Program-made: the position numbers and the translations under genes
In this document: positions 35,287 to 45,333 of the stretch, piece after piece
How positions within the stretch are numbered: the first letter of the stretch is position 1
How the letters are laid out: every line of letters begins with the position of its first letter
The notes under the pieces: generated by a model
Told to the model about the DNA's origin: nothing
Database searches by the model: none
Seen by the model: the letters and a program-made list of their open reading frames with translations, nothing else
DNA from: Rhodopseudomonas palustris
Lineage (GTDB): Bacteria > Pseudomonadota > Alphaproteobacteria > Rhizobiales > Xanthobacteraceae
Assembly: GCA_016215605.1 (NCBI GenBank)
Contig: JACRJB010000014.1
Location: forward strand, 124,001 to 188,000
Direction of reading: 5' to 3'
DNA: 64,000 nucleotides

Positions 35287-36344
35287 AGGCGGATACCGGA
35301 CACGGCGTATCGGTGCGGGTCGAGGCCTGCGGCAAGACCTTCGCCGACGGCACGCGGGCGCTGGAGCCCGCGACGCTCGACATTGCGCGCGGCGAGACGC
35401 TGGTGCTGCTCGGCCCGTCCGGCTGCGGCAAGACCACGATGCTGCGCATCATCGCCGGGCTCGAACAGCCCGACGCCGGAGGCCGCGTGCTGTTCGACGC
35501 CGCCGACATGACGGCGGTGCCGATCGAGCAGCGCAATGTCGGCATGGTGTTTCAATCCTACGCGCTGTTTCCGAACATGACGGTCGCCGACAACATCGGC
35601 TACGGCCTCAAAATCCGCGGTGTGCCGCAGCGGGAGCGCGCGGCGCGGGTCGCGGAGCTGGTCGCGCTCACCAACATCACCGGCCTGGAAAACCGCCGGA
35701 TCGATCAGCTCTCCGGCGGCCAGCGTCAGCGCGTGGCCTTGGCGCGGGCGGTGGCGATCCGGCCCGGCATCCTGCTGCTCGACGAACCGCTCACCGCGCT
35801 CGACGCCGCTCTGCGCGACCGGTTGCGCGGCGAGCTCGACCGGCTGCTGCGCTCGCTCGGCATCACCACGATCTACGTCACCCACGATCAGTCCGAGGCG
35901 ATGGAGCTCGGCGACCGGATCGTGGTGATGAGCAAGGGCACGATCGCGCAGATCGGCGCACCGCGCGACATCTACTTTCGCCCGGAAAGCCGTTTCGTCG
36001 CCGAATTCGTCGGCGCCGCGAACATCCTCGAAGCCGAGATCAGCGACGGGCATCTGCGGTTGCCGGGCGGGCGGCTGGCGCTGGCCGAGAGCGGTACGCG
36101 GCCGCGTGCGGTGGCGATGATCAGGCCGGAGACCATCACCATCGTCGCGCCCGACGCCGCGACGCTGACGGGCATCGTCGACAGCGTCAGCTTCATCGGC
36201 GATCGCCAGCGCGTCGTGGTTCGGGGCGCGGCCGACAGGCCGCTCGCGATCGACGCATCGAACGCGGCGGCAATCCGGGCCGGCGACCGGATCGGGCTCG
36301 CGGTGGCGCCGGAATCGATCCGGTTGCTGCCCGACGGCTCATGA
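35283..36344 (+). CDS. ABC transporter ATP-binding protein, PotA/FbpC-like
   Basis: This ATPase of 353 residues has Walker A GPSGCGKTTMLRI, Q-loop VFQSYALFPNMTV, signature LSGGQRQRVALARAVA, Walker B ILLLDEPLTALD and the switch His in YVTHDQSEA. A TOBE-type regulatory domain forms the C-terminal 110 residues. It powers the two permeases just upstream. Confidence 0.94.
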   Translation: MKADTGHGVSVRVEACGKTFADGTRALEPATLDIARGETLVLLGPSGCGKTTMLRIIAGLEQPDAGGRVLFDAADMTAVPIEQRNVGMVFQSYALFPNMTVADNIGYGLKIRGVPQRERAARVAELVALTNITGLENRRIDQLSGGQRQRVALARAVAIRPGILLLDEPLTALDAALRDRLRGELDRLLRSLGITTIYVTHDQSEAMELGDRIVVMSKGTIAQIGAPRDIYFRPESRFVAEFVGAANILEAEISDGHLRLPGGRLALAESGTRPRAVAMIRPETITIVAPDAATLTGIVDSVSFIGDRQRVVVRGAADRPLAIDASNAAAIRAGDRIGLAVAPESIRLLPDGS

Positions 36345-36363
36345 CACGATGGACGAGGGGACG

Positions 36364-37215
36364 ATGGCACAGCAACTGATTTTGAACGCTCCGATTTTGA
36401 TCGCACAGATTTCCGATCTGCATATCAAGGCGCCGGGCAGCCTCGCTTACGGCAAGGTCGATACCGCCAAGGCGCTCGAGCGCTGCGTCGCGACGCTGAA
36501 TGCGCTCGCGCCGCGCCCCGACCTCGTGGTGATTTCCGGCGATCTCGCCGATACGCCGACTCAGGAGGAGTACGCCCACCTCGCGCGGCTGCTGGAGCCG
36601 CTGCAGATTCCGTTTGTGGTCGTGCCTGGAAACCATGACTCGCGCGAGTTGATGCGCACTGCCTTCGCGCAGCCGCTATTCCCGGCGGACGGCGCGCTCA
36701 ATCAGGTCCAGCCGGTCGGCGACATCGACATCGTCTTGCTGGACTCCAGCGTTCCCGGCCAGCCGCACGGCGAACTCGACGCCGAAACTCTGCAATGGCT
36801 CGACGCCGTGCTGTCGTCGTCCGACCAGCGTCCGGCGTTGCTGTTTCTGCATCACCCACCGTTCCGGACCGGCATCTGGCACATGGACCGGCAGAACCTG
36901 CGCAACGCGGCAGAGTTCGCCTCGATCGTCGAGCGCTATCCCTGGGTCCGGCTGGTCGCGTCTGGCCACGTCCATCGCGCGACGCTGACGCTGTTCGCCG
37001 GGATCCCGGCCACGATCTGCCCCGCGCCCAACCACGCGGTCGCGCTCGACCTCGGCGAAATACTGGAGCCGTCGTTCCAGGTCGAGCCCCCGGCGTTTCA
37101 TCTCCATGCCTGGTATGCGGGCGAAGGCTTCGGCGATCTCGTCACTCATCAGGTGCCGATCGGGGCCTTCGACGGGCCGCATCCGTTCTTCGGCCCGGAT
37201 GGCCGATTGTTGTGA
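36364..37215 (+). CDS. Calcineurin-like metallophosphoesterase (GpdQ/CpdA-like)
   Basis: This binuclear metal phosphoesterase of about 283 residues has all five motifs: ISDLHI, SGDLAD, VPGNHDS, LFLHHPPF and ASGHVHR. The family includes the cAMP phosphodiesterase CpdA and the glycerophosphodiesterase GpdQ. It follows the ABC ATPase by 19 bases, so breakdown of an imported phosphodiester is more likely than cAMP turnover. The start at 36364 has GAGGGG; the ATG at 36349 has no site. Confidence 0.88.
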   Translation: MAQQLILNAPILIAQISDLHIKAPGSLAYGKVDTAKALERCVATLNALAPRPDLVVISGDLADTPTQEEYAHLARLLEPLQIPFVVVPGNHDSRELMRTAFAQPLFPADGALNQVQPVGDIDIVLLDSSVPGQPHGELDAETLQWLDAVLSSSDQRPALLFLHHPPFRTGIWHMDRQNLRNAAEFASIVERYPWVRLVASGHVHRATLTLFAGIPATICPAPNHAVALDLGEILEPSFQVEPPAFHLHAWYAGEGFGDLVTHQVPIGAFDGPHPFFGPDGRLL

Positions 37216-37344
37216 GTTCCGTCCCGGGAGTGCACCCGAGAACCTGATTTGTTCGAGAACTGCACTGGTACATTCACCGATTTGAGTATTTTCCGGAACG
37301 AACGGCCGCCAGAACCTTTGAATGACCTCAGCACGAGGTCAAGG

Positions 37345-37719
37345 ATGTCAGAGTTGGTGAGCAGAAAGCCGGTCGTTCTCGTCGTGGAAGACGACGCGCT
37401 GCTGCGGATGAACGCGGTCGACATCATCGAAGATGCCGGATTCGAGGTGCTGGACGCGAGTAACGCCGACGATGCCATCGCTATTCTCGAAAGCCGCGAC
37501 GACATTCGCGTCGTCTTCACCGATATCCAGATTCCAGGGTCGATGGACGGGCTGAAACTGGCACGCGCCGTGCGCGGCCGCTGGCCGCCGATCAAGATCG
37601 TCGCCACCTCGGGCCGGGTCAGGGTGTCCGGTGACGATCTGCCGGATGGCGGCCGGTTCTTGGCCAAGCCCTACACGTCCGGTCAGGTGATGACGGTTCT
37701 GCGCGAACTCACCGCCTGA
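37345..37719 (+). CDS. Single-domain response regulator
   Basis: This protein of 124 residues is a lone receiver domain. The acidic pocket is in VVEDDAL, the phospho-accepting Asp in VFTDIQIPG, the conserved Ser/Thr in VATSGRV and the Lys in LAKPYTS. It has no output domain and no adjacent kinase, so it works through a partner elsewhere. It is separated by 129 bases from the phosphoesterase gene and is probably transcribed on its own. Confidence 0.88.
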   Translation: MSELVSRKPVVLVVEDDALLRMNAVDIIEDAGFEVLDASNADDAIAILESRDDIRVVFTDIQIPGSMDGLKLARAVRGRWPPIKIVATSGRVRVSGDDLPDGGRFLAKPYTSGQVMTVLRELTA

Positions 37720-37867
37720 CGGCATGGTTCGTGGAATCATCGTTTTGCGTTGCAGCGAAAGTCGCGCTTTCCAAAATTTAATCTATCCTGTTCTAAACCA
37801 TGGTCTTTCCGCGTTAGTGTAACGCCCCAAATTGAGTCTTCGAGTAACGGGCCGCAACGGATCGTCG

Positions 37868-38701
37868 ATGAAGCGACCTCTGACAGTGTTCCTGGCGCTG
37901 AGCGCGGTGGCTGCCGCCGCGTATTTCACGTTCAGCCATTGGGCGATCAGGCACGAGACCCTGTCGTTCTACGACGAGACGCGCAAACGCCCGATCGCCG
38001 TCGACCTCGCGGTGCGGCGCGATGCCGAGATGAAGGCGGAAGCCGGCCTGTCGATGTTGCCGGTCGCGATCGTCAGCCACGGCAACACCGTCAAGAACAC
38101 CGAGTACTCGTTCCTCGCCAACGTGCTCGCCGCGCGGGGCTATCTGGTCGCCAGCATCCAGCACGACCTGCCGACCGACGCGCCGCTGATGACGCAGCAG
38201 GGCTCGCTCTATGTCGGCCGGCTGGCGGTCTACGAGCGCGGCGAGAAGAACATCTTCTTCGCCATCAACCAGCTCAAGAAGATCGTGCCGAGCGCCGATT
38301 ACGACCATCTCACGCTGGTCGGCCACTCCAATGGCGGCGACATTTCGATGTTCTTCGCCCAGCAGCACCCCGAACTGGTGCGGCGGGTGGTGACCCTCGA
38401 CAATCTGCGCGTGCCCTTCGTCACCTCCGGCTTCGCCAAGATACTGTCGTTCCGGTCCAAGGATCCGCACTTCAAGACCGATCCCGGGGTTCTGCCGGAC
38501 CCTAAGATCGCCCAACAGGCCGGCATCGAAATCGTCGACACCGGCGCCCAGCACACCGAAATGAGCGACCGCGGCCCGGACAGCGTCAAGGCGCGGATCC
38601 AGGCGACGCTCGATCAGTTTCTCGCCGAGGACGCCAACAGCAAGATCGGTCCGGTCGACACAAGACGGCTGAACAGCGATCCGCGGGCGATGGGGCCGTA
38701 G
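37868..38701 (+). CDS. Secreted or membrane-anchored alpha/beta hydrolase
   Basis: This hydrolase of 277 residues has an N-terminal hydrophobic segment (TVFLALSAVAAAAYFTFSHW), an oxyanion region IVSHGNTVKN and the nucleophile elbow LVGHSNGGD. The C-terminal His is likely in DTGAQHTEMSD. It is of the dienelactone-hydrolase-like or esterase type. The substrate is unknown, and it converges with the next gene with six bases between. Confidence 0.8.
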   Translation: MKRPLTVFLALSAVAAAAYFTFSHWAIRHETLSFYDETRKRPIAVDLAVRRDAEMKAEAGLSMLPVAIVSHGNTVKNTEYSFLANVLAARGYLVASIQHDLPTDAPLMTQQGSLYVGRLAVYERGEKNIFFAINQLKKIVPSADYDHLTLVGHSNGGDISMFFAQQHPELVRRVVTLDNLRVPFVTSGFAKILSFRSKDPHFKTDPGVLPDPKIAQQAGIEIVDTGAQHTEMSDRGPDSVKARIQATLDQFLAEDANSKIGPVDTRRLNSDPRAMGP

Positions 38702-38707
38702 CGGCCG

Positions 38708-39943
38708 CTACACCGCGCGACGATCCAGGGCGAAGTGATCGAGCTGGCGCGGTCGCTGGCCGTCGAGCAGCCGTCCGATCAGGCGGCTTGCCAGATAGCT
38801 GAAGGTGATGCCGTTGCCGCCGTAGCCATAGGCGGCGAAAATGCGTGCTTGTCCCGGCACCGGCCCGATCAGCGGTAGCCCGTCCACGGTGGTGCTGAAC
38901 GCGCCCGACCAGATGTATTCGGCGAACGGCTGCGCCTGCGGCCACAGCAGATGCAGCTTGTCGAGCAGGATCTTCGCCTTTGCCGGCATCAGCGCGTCGC
39001 GCGCCTCCGGATCGACGACCTGATCGTCGTCCTCGCCGCCGATGATGATCCGGTGCTCCGCCGTGGTGCGCGCATAGAGATAGTCGGTCGAGGCCTCCCA
39101 GATCAGCGCGTTGTCGCGCCACAGCCGGTCCGCCGCCTGGGGCGGCGTCGCCACCACCCAGCTCGATGCGGTCTTGTGCAGGTCCGACTGGACGATGTCC
39201 GGCATGGTGTAGCCGGTGGCGAGCACGACGTTTCCCGCATCGATCGTGTAGCCATGATCGGTGGCGACCATCACCCGTCCGCCGCCGCTGTCGTAAGCGG
39301 TCGCCGCGGCGTCGAACAGCACGGCGCCGCGCGCCGCAGCAGCGGTGAGCAGCGCGTGCGACAGCAACAGCGGATCGACCTCGGCGGAGCCGGGCGACAC
39401 GATCGCGGCCTCGCGGTCGAAGCCGTATTCGCTGCGCAATGTCTTGTAGTCGAGATAGGCCCCCGGCAGGCCGGCGCGCTTGCGGATCTCGTGTTCGGCC
39501 AGCAAGTCGCGCGCGCCACGGTCGCCGGCCGCCAGATACACCGTGTCGCGCGCCTGCAGCGCGCTGGCAAAGCGCAGCGAATGGGCCAGCCGGTACAGCC
39601 CGGCGACGGCCGCGAGGCTCAGACGATACACCTCCGCGGCATTCTCGAACCCGTAGAATTCCGCCAGTTCGACCAACGACCGATCGATCTCCCATTCCAG
39701 CATCGCGGTCGACGCGGCCGTGCTGCCGAAGCCGGGGCGTTCGCGATCGATGATGCAGAGGCTGCGCCCGGGCCGCGCCAGATGTTCCGCCATCATCGAG
39801 CCGGTGATGCCGGCGCCGACGATCAGCACGTCGACGGAAATGTTCTGCGCCAGCGGCTGACGGATCGGCCGTTGCAGGCCGGCCGCCCACGGCGCCACGC
39901 CGCCATGCAGTTCGCTCTGCCGTGTGGCATGGAAATCGTCCAT
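38708..39943 (-). CDS. FAD-dependent oxidoreductase, DadA/GlpD-like
   Basis: This enzyme of 411 residues has the dinucleotide-binding motif DVLIVGAGITGSMMAEHLAR near residue 37 and the C-terminal D-amino-acid-oxidase-type segment FSTTVDGLPLIGPVPG, then YGYGGNGITFSYLAS. It likely oxidises an amine or amino acid. The start at 39943 has AAGGA 8 bases ahead. No Rieske domain is attached. The gene is divergent from pgm. Confidence 0.85.
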   Translation of the reverse strand: MDDFHATRQSELHGGVAPWAAGLQRPIRQPLAQNISVDVLIVGAGITGSMMAEHLARPGRSLCIIDRERPGFGSTAASTAMLEWEIDRSLVELAEFYGFENAAEVYRLSLAAVAGLYRLAHSLRFASALQARDTVYLAAGDRGARDLLAEHEIRKRAGLPGAYLDYKTLRSEYGFDREAAIVSPGSAEVDPLLLSHALLTAAAARGAVLFDAAATAYDSGGGRVMVATDHGYTIDAGNVVLATGYTMPDIVQSDLHKTASSWVVATPPQAADRLWRDNALIWEASTDYLYARTTAEHRIIIGGEDDDQVVDPEARDALMPAKAKILLDKLHLLWPQAQPFAEYIWSGAFSTTVDGLPLIGPVPGQARIFAAYGYGGNGITFSYLASRLIGRLLDGQRPRQLDHFALDRRAV

Positions 39944-40168
39944 CGCGGTCATCCTTGCGGGTTGGAAGCGGGCCTGTTGCGACCAGGCCCTGCCGTTTGC
40001 TCCCGACCTTGTGGGAACCGGTCGGCGTCCGGCACCTAACCGGCCCGCCGGCGAAGGGTTCCCGAGATGGACCCCGGCTTTGACCGGGCGGCCTTGACGG
40101 CCGGGGCGGGGCAGGCGAGGGATCGCGTCCCGATCCGGGGCGTCCTTGATCATGGTGGGGAGTGCGAA

Positions 40169-41821
<1,653 letters not shown>

Positions 41822-41886
41822 CGCGCGACAACGTCGGAACCTTAATCCCGGCGGATGGTCGCCGAGCAACAGTGTTCGCTGTTGTC

Positions 41887-41968
41887 CGTCATTGCGAGTG
41901 CAGCGAAGCAATCCAGTGCCGTGCCTGGCGTCCTGGATTGCTTCGTCGGCTTCGCCTCCTCGCAATGA
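41887..41968. repeat. Palindromic intergenic element, GTCATTGCGAG family
   Basis: The ends GTCATTGCGAG and CTCGCAATGAC enclose an inner pair GAAGCAATCCAG / CTGGATTGCTTC. A diverged relative lies at 42708-42824, on the other side of the nnrU gene. Confidence 0.9.
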
Positions 41969-42008
41969 CGGCGATCGAATTACACGCGCGAACGCCGAAG
42001 GGCCTCAC

Positions 42009-42701
42009 TTGACCGGCTGGACTGAATTCATCGCCGCCTTCATCGTGTTCCTGCTCAGTCACGCGATCCCGGCGCGGCCGGCGGTGCGGGCGAAGCTGGT
42101 CGGCGCGCTCGGTGAAACCGGTTTCCTTGTCGCCTACAGCGTCGAGTCGCTGATCGTGCTGAGCTGGCTGATCGTCGCGACCGGGCGGGCGCCGTTCATC
42201 GAGCTGTGGCCGTTCGAGCGATGGCAGATGTGGGCGCCGAATCTGGCGCTGCCGCTCGCCTGCCAGCTCGCCGCCTTCGGCATTGGTGCGGCCAATCCGC
42301 TGTCGTTCGGCGGCGATCCCCGCAAGCGCTTCGATCCGGAGCAGCCGGGCATCGTCGGCATCGTCCGGCATCCGCTGCTGTGGGCGATCGCGCTGTGGGC
42401 CGCCGCGCATGCGGTGCCGAACGGCGACCTGGCTCATGTGCTGATGTTCGGCTTTTTCGCGCTGATCGCGTTGGCCGGCATGGCGGTGATCGATCGCCGC
42501 CGGCGCCGTCAGCTCGGTGTGGAGACCTGGAGGCGGCTCGCCGCCCGCACCTCGTTCTGGCCATTTGCGGCGCTCGTCACTGGACGTTTCAAGCCGCGCT
42601 CGTGGCGGATCAGCCTGCTGCGCGTCGCGATCGGCCTTGCCGCGTGGCTGACGCTGCTACTGCTGCATCCCGTGGTGATCGGCGTCTCGCCACTGCCCTG
42701 A
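42009..42701 (+). CDS. nnrU: NnrU family membrane protein
   Basis: This 230-residue protein has about six hydrophobic segments and the NnrU motifs SHAIPARP near the N terminus and GIVRHPLLWAIALWAAAHA in the middle. NnrU was linked to nitrite and nitric oxide reduction in Rhodobacter; its mechanism is unclear. The TTG at 42009 has AAGGG 7 bases ahead, and no better start exists. nnrS follows after a repeat. Confidence 0.85.
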   Translation: MTGWTEFIAAFIVFLLSHAIPARPAVRAKLVGALGETGFLVAYSVESLIVLSWLIVATGRAPFIELWPFERWQMWAPNLALPLACQLAAFGIGAANPLSFGGDPRKRFDPEQPGIVGIVRHPLLWAIALWAAAHAVPNGDLAHVLMFGFFALIALAGMAVIDRRRRRQLGVETWRRLAARTSFWPFAALVTGRFKPRSWRISLLRVAIGLAAWLTLLLLHPVVIGVSPLP

Positions 42702-42707
42702 CGTTTC

Positions 42708-42824
42708 GTCATTGCGAGGAGCCCCCGGATCGGCGCTTCGCGCCGTCCGAGGACAGGCTCCGCGACGAAGCAATCCAGCGCAGAGCACTGGACCTCTGGA
42801 TTGCTTCGCTTCGCTCGCCATGAC
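42708..42824. repeat. Palindromic intergenic element, GTCATTGCGAG family (diverged)
   Basis: The left end is GTCATTGCGAGGAG and the right end CTCGCCATGAC, with inner GAAGCAATCCAG and CTGGATTGCTTC. An extra segment in the left half makes it longer than the copy at 41887. Confidence 0.85.
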
Positions 42825-42959
42825 GATCTGAGAAACAATCCACTGGGAACCATCTGCCAATCGTTCGCGAGTTTGCTCTGGCACAACTTCGCGCCGGCCG
42901 GCTGCTCCTACACCGATCGAACGCTGGCGACAGATCGCCGCGCAGAGCCGGTGAATGCC

Positions 42960-44180
42960 ATGAGCAGCACGACAGTCGAATCCTCCGCAGCCCCGAAGCG
43001 CAAGCCCGTGCCGCGTTATCGTTCGCACAGCGGCTGGACTGTGCTGTCCGCCGGCTTCCGGCCGTTCTTTCTGTTCGGTGCGATCTTCGCGGCCGTCGCG
43101 GTGGCGTTGTGGCTGCCGGTGTATCACGGTGAACTGACGCTGCAGACGGCGTTCGCGCCGCGCGACTGGCACGTCCACGAGATGCTCTACGGCTATCTGC
43201 CGGCGGTGATCACCGGCTTTCGGCTCACTGCAATTCCAAACTGGACCGGCCGGCTGCCGCTGCAGGGCAAGCCGCTGCTGGTGCTGGTGCTGGCCTGGTT
43301 CGCCGGGCGGCTGAGCGTGGCCTTTTCGGCGGACACCGGCTGGCTGGCGGCGCTGCTGGTCGATGCGAGCTTCATGACGCTGGTCGCGCTGGCCGCCGCG
43401 CGCGAGATCGCCGCCGGGCGAAACTGGCGCAATCTCAACGTCGTCGCGTTGCTGTCGCTGCTGCTCGCCGGCAATATCGCCTTCCATCTCGAAGCGCATT
43501 TCAACGGCGGCGCCGACTACGGCATCCGTGCCGGCATCGCGGTGGTGATCCTGCTGATCTCGCTGATCGGCGGACGGATCACGCCGAGCTTCACCCGCAA
43601 CTGGCTGGTGCGCGAAAATCCGGGCCGGTTGCCGCAGCCGTTCAACAAGCTCGACATGGCGATCGTTGCGTTCAGTGCGTTGACGCTGCTGCTGTGGGTG
43701 GTCCTGCCCGTCGGCGCGGCCACCGGCACGGTCCTGCTGATCGCCGGCGTTCTGCATCTCGTCCGGCTGGCGCGCTGGGCCGGCGATCGCACGTTGCGCG
43801 ACCGGCTGCTGCTGGTGCTGCACGTCGGGTATCTGTTCGTGCCGATCGGCTTTCTGCTCACCGCCTGTGCGGCGTTCGGCCTGGTCGCTCCCAGCGCAGG
43901 CATCCATGCCTGGATGGTCGGCGGCGCCGGCATCATGACGCTCGCGGTGATGACGCGCGCTTCGCTCGGCCACACCGGGCAGGAGCTGAAGGCGTCGGTG
44001 CCGACCCAGGCGGTCTACCTCGCCGCCTTGATCGCGGTGACGGCGCGGGTGGCCGCGGCGCTCTTGCCGGCCTGGAGCGATCAGCTGCTGCACGTCTCGG
44101 CGCTGGCCTGGTCGGCCGCGTTCCTCGGTTTCGCGGTGAGCTACGGCCCGACGCTGCTCGCCCGCGGCAAGCCGCACTGA
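42960..44180 (+). CDS. nnrS: NnrS family protein
   Basis: NnrS is a haem- and copper-containing polytopic membrane protein that protects against nitrosative stress and acts alongside nitric oxide reductase. This 406-residue protein shows about twelve hydrophobic segments and the family residues in FRPFFLFGAIFA, WHVHEMLYGYLPAVITGF and TRASLGHTG. The start at 42960 is the nearest ATG before the conserved part. A DUF2249 gene follows after 45 bases. Confidence 0.92.
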   Translation: MSSTTVESSAAPKRKPVPRYRSHSGWTVLSAGFRPFFLFGAIFAAVAVALWLPVYHGELTLQTAFAPRDWHVHEMLYGYLPAVITGFRLTAIPNWTGRLPLQGKPLLVLVLAWFAGRLSVAFSADTGWLAALLVDASFMTLVALAAAREIAAGRNWRNLNVVALLSLLLAGNIAFHLEAHFNGGADYGIRAGIAVVILLISLIGGRITPSFTRNWLVRENPGRLPQPFNKLDMAIVAFSALTLLLWVVLPVGAATGTVLLIAGVLHLVRLARWAGDRTLRDRLLLVLHVGYLFVPIGFLLTACAAFGLVAPSAGIHAWMVGGAGIMTLAVMTRASLGHTGQELKASVPTQAVYLAALIAVTARVAAALLPAWSDQLLHVSALAWSAAFLGFAVSYGPTLLARGKPH

Positions 44181-44225
44181 CTTCGCCGCTGTTGATAGCT
44201 CAATTCACTTCGCAGGAGATCGAAC

Positions 44226-44474
44226 ATGACCGATGCCGCCGCCGTGCCCGAACGCGTTCTCGACGTCCGGGAGATCCCGCCCTATCAGCGCCACGAGATC
44301 ATTCCGCGGCTGTTCGACATTCTGCAGCCGGGGCAGGGCATGCAGATCGTCGTCGATCACGATCCCCGCCCGCTGCGCGCCTTCTTCGAGCAGGTCCACG
44401 GCGACGATTGCCAGTGGAGCTATCTGGAGCAGGGCCCGGACGTCTGGCGCGTGGAGCTGAGGCGGGCTGCTTAG
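44226..44474 (+). CDS. DUF2249 domain protein
   Basis: This 82-residue protein matches the DUF2249 pattern: RVLDVREIPPYQRHEIIPRL, then VVDHDPRPLRAFFEQ and a C-terminal VWRVELRR strand. Such proteins often neighbour nnrS, nor or hemerythrin genes, and resemble the SirA/TusA fold. AGGAG precedes the ATG. It likely serves the same nitrogen-oxide function as its neighbours. Confidence 0.88.
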   Translation: MTDAAAVPERVLDVREIPPYQRHEIIPRLFDILQPGQGMQIVVDHDPRPLRAFFEQVHGDDCQWSYLEQGPDVWRVELRRAA

Positions 44475-44504
44475 CTCCGCTCTCCTTTCTTTGCACCTTG
44501 GCAC

Positions 44505-44621
44505 GTCATTCCGGGATGCGCGCCGACAGGCGCGCGGACCCGGAATCCCGAGCTGATGGAGGAGGGCGCAGAACATCTCCAGATTCCGGGTTCGCTCGCT
44601 GCGCGAGCGCCCCGGAATGAC
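44505..44621. repeat. Palindromic intergenic element, GTCATTCCGGG family
   Basis: GTCATTCCGGG and CCCGGAATGAC form the ends, with inner ACCCGGAATC / GATTCCGGGT. It lies between the convergent DUF2249 and response regulator genes and may terminate both. Confidence 0.88.
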
Positions 44622-44643
44622 GTTCGATCAAACGTGAGTCCAG

Positions 44644-45330
44644 CTATGGATCCGCCAGCCAGCCCATGCTGAGTGCGAAGCGCACCACTTCGACGCGGTT
44701 GTGGAAGCCGAGCTTGGCCATGCCGCGCGCCTTGTAGGTCTCGACGCTCTTGGCGCCGATCTGCAGCTTGGCGGCGATCGTCTTGTTGCTGTGGCCGACG
44801 GCGGCGAGCCGCAGCACTTCGATCTCGCGGGTCGAGAGTTCGGACACCGCGCTGTGCTCGTCGCCGTTGTGAACGTGCGGCGCGGAGCGGCCGATGGCGC
44901 GGCCGGCGATCGCCGGATCGAGATAGATGCCGCCGCTGCCGACGGCGTGGATGCCGCGGATCAGCTCCTCGGTGGCGGAGCGCTTCAGCACGTAGCCGGA
45001 GACGCCGAGGTCGAGCAATTGGCGCAAGTAAGCGCCGTCCTCGTGCACGGTCAGCACCAGCACCCGGCACTCGGGGCAGGCGGCGAGAAATTTCCGCGCC
45101 ACTTCGATGCCGTTGAGCCCGGGCATCGACAGATCGAGCACCGCGACGTCGGGGCGGAGTTCGGTGGCGCGGCGCAGCGCGTTCGGGCCGTCGCTGGCTT
45201 CGCCGACGACCTCGATGGCGGGATCGCCGGCGACGAGAGCCTTCATGCCGCTGAGCACGACCGGATGATCGTCGGCGAGGAAGACGCGCAATCTGGGGGG
45301 GGCCTGCTGGTCCATCGGATGTGCTTCCAT
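44644..45330 (-). CDS. LuxR/NarL-family response regulator, bacteriophytochrome partner
   Basis: This regulator of 228 residues has a receiver domain (DDHPV acidic pair, phospho-Asp in AVLDLSMPGLNG, Lys in YVLKRSATEE) and a C-terminal LuxR-type helix-turn-helix (LSTREIEVLRLAAVGHSNKTIAAKL split over residues 165-190). It starts 3 bases after the bacteriophytochrome stop, so the two are translated together and probably form one pathway. Known R. palustris and Bradyrhizobium systems of this layout control antenna gene expression. The ATG at 45315 with GGAAG is an alternative start. Confidence 0.92.
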   Translation of the reverse strand: MEAHPMDQQAPPRLRVFLADDHPVVLSGMKALVAGDPAIEVVGEASDGPNALRRATELRPDVAVLDLSMPGLNGIEVARKFLAACPECRVLVLTVHEDGAYLRQLLDLGVSGYVLKRSATEELIRGIHAVGSGGIYLDPAIAGRAIGRSAPHVHNGDEHSAVSELSTREIEVLRLAAVGHSNKTIAAKLQIGAKSVETYKARGMAKLGFHNRVEVVRFALSMGWLADP

Positions 45331-45333
45331 GTT

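Noticed and set aside
44190-44206. TTGATAGCTCAAT-like sequence before the DUF2249 gene, considered as an FNR/NnrR box
   Set aside because: The half-sites are too close: TTGA-N4-TCAA instead of the required TTGAT-N4-ATCAA spacing.
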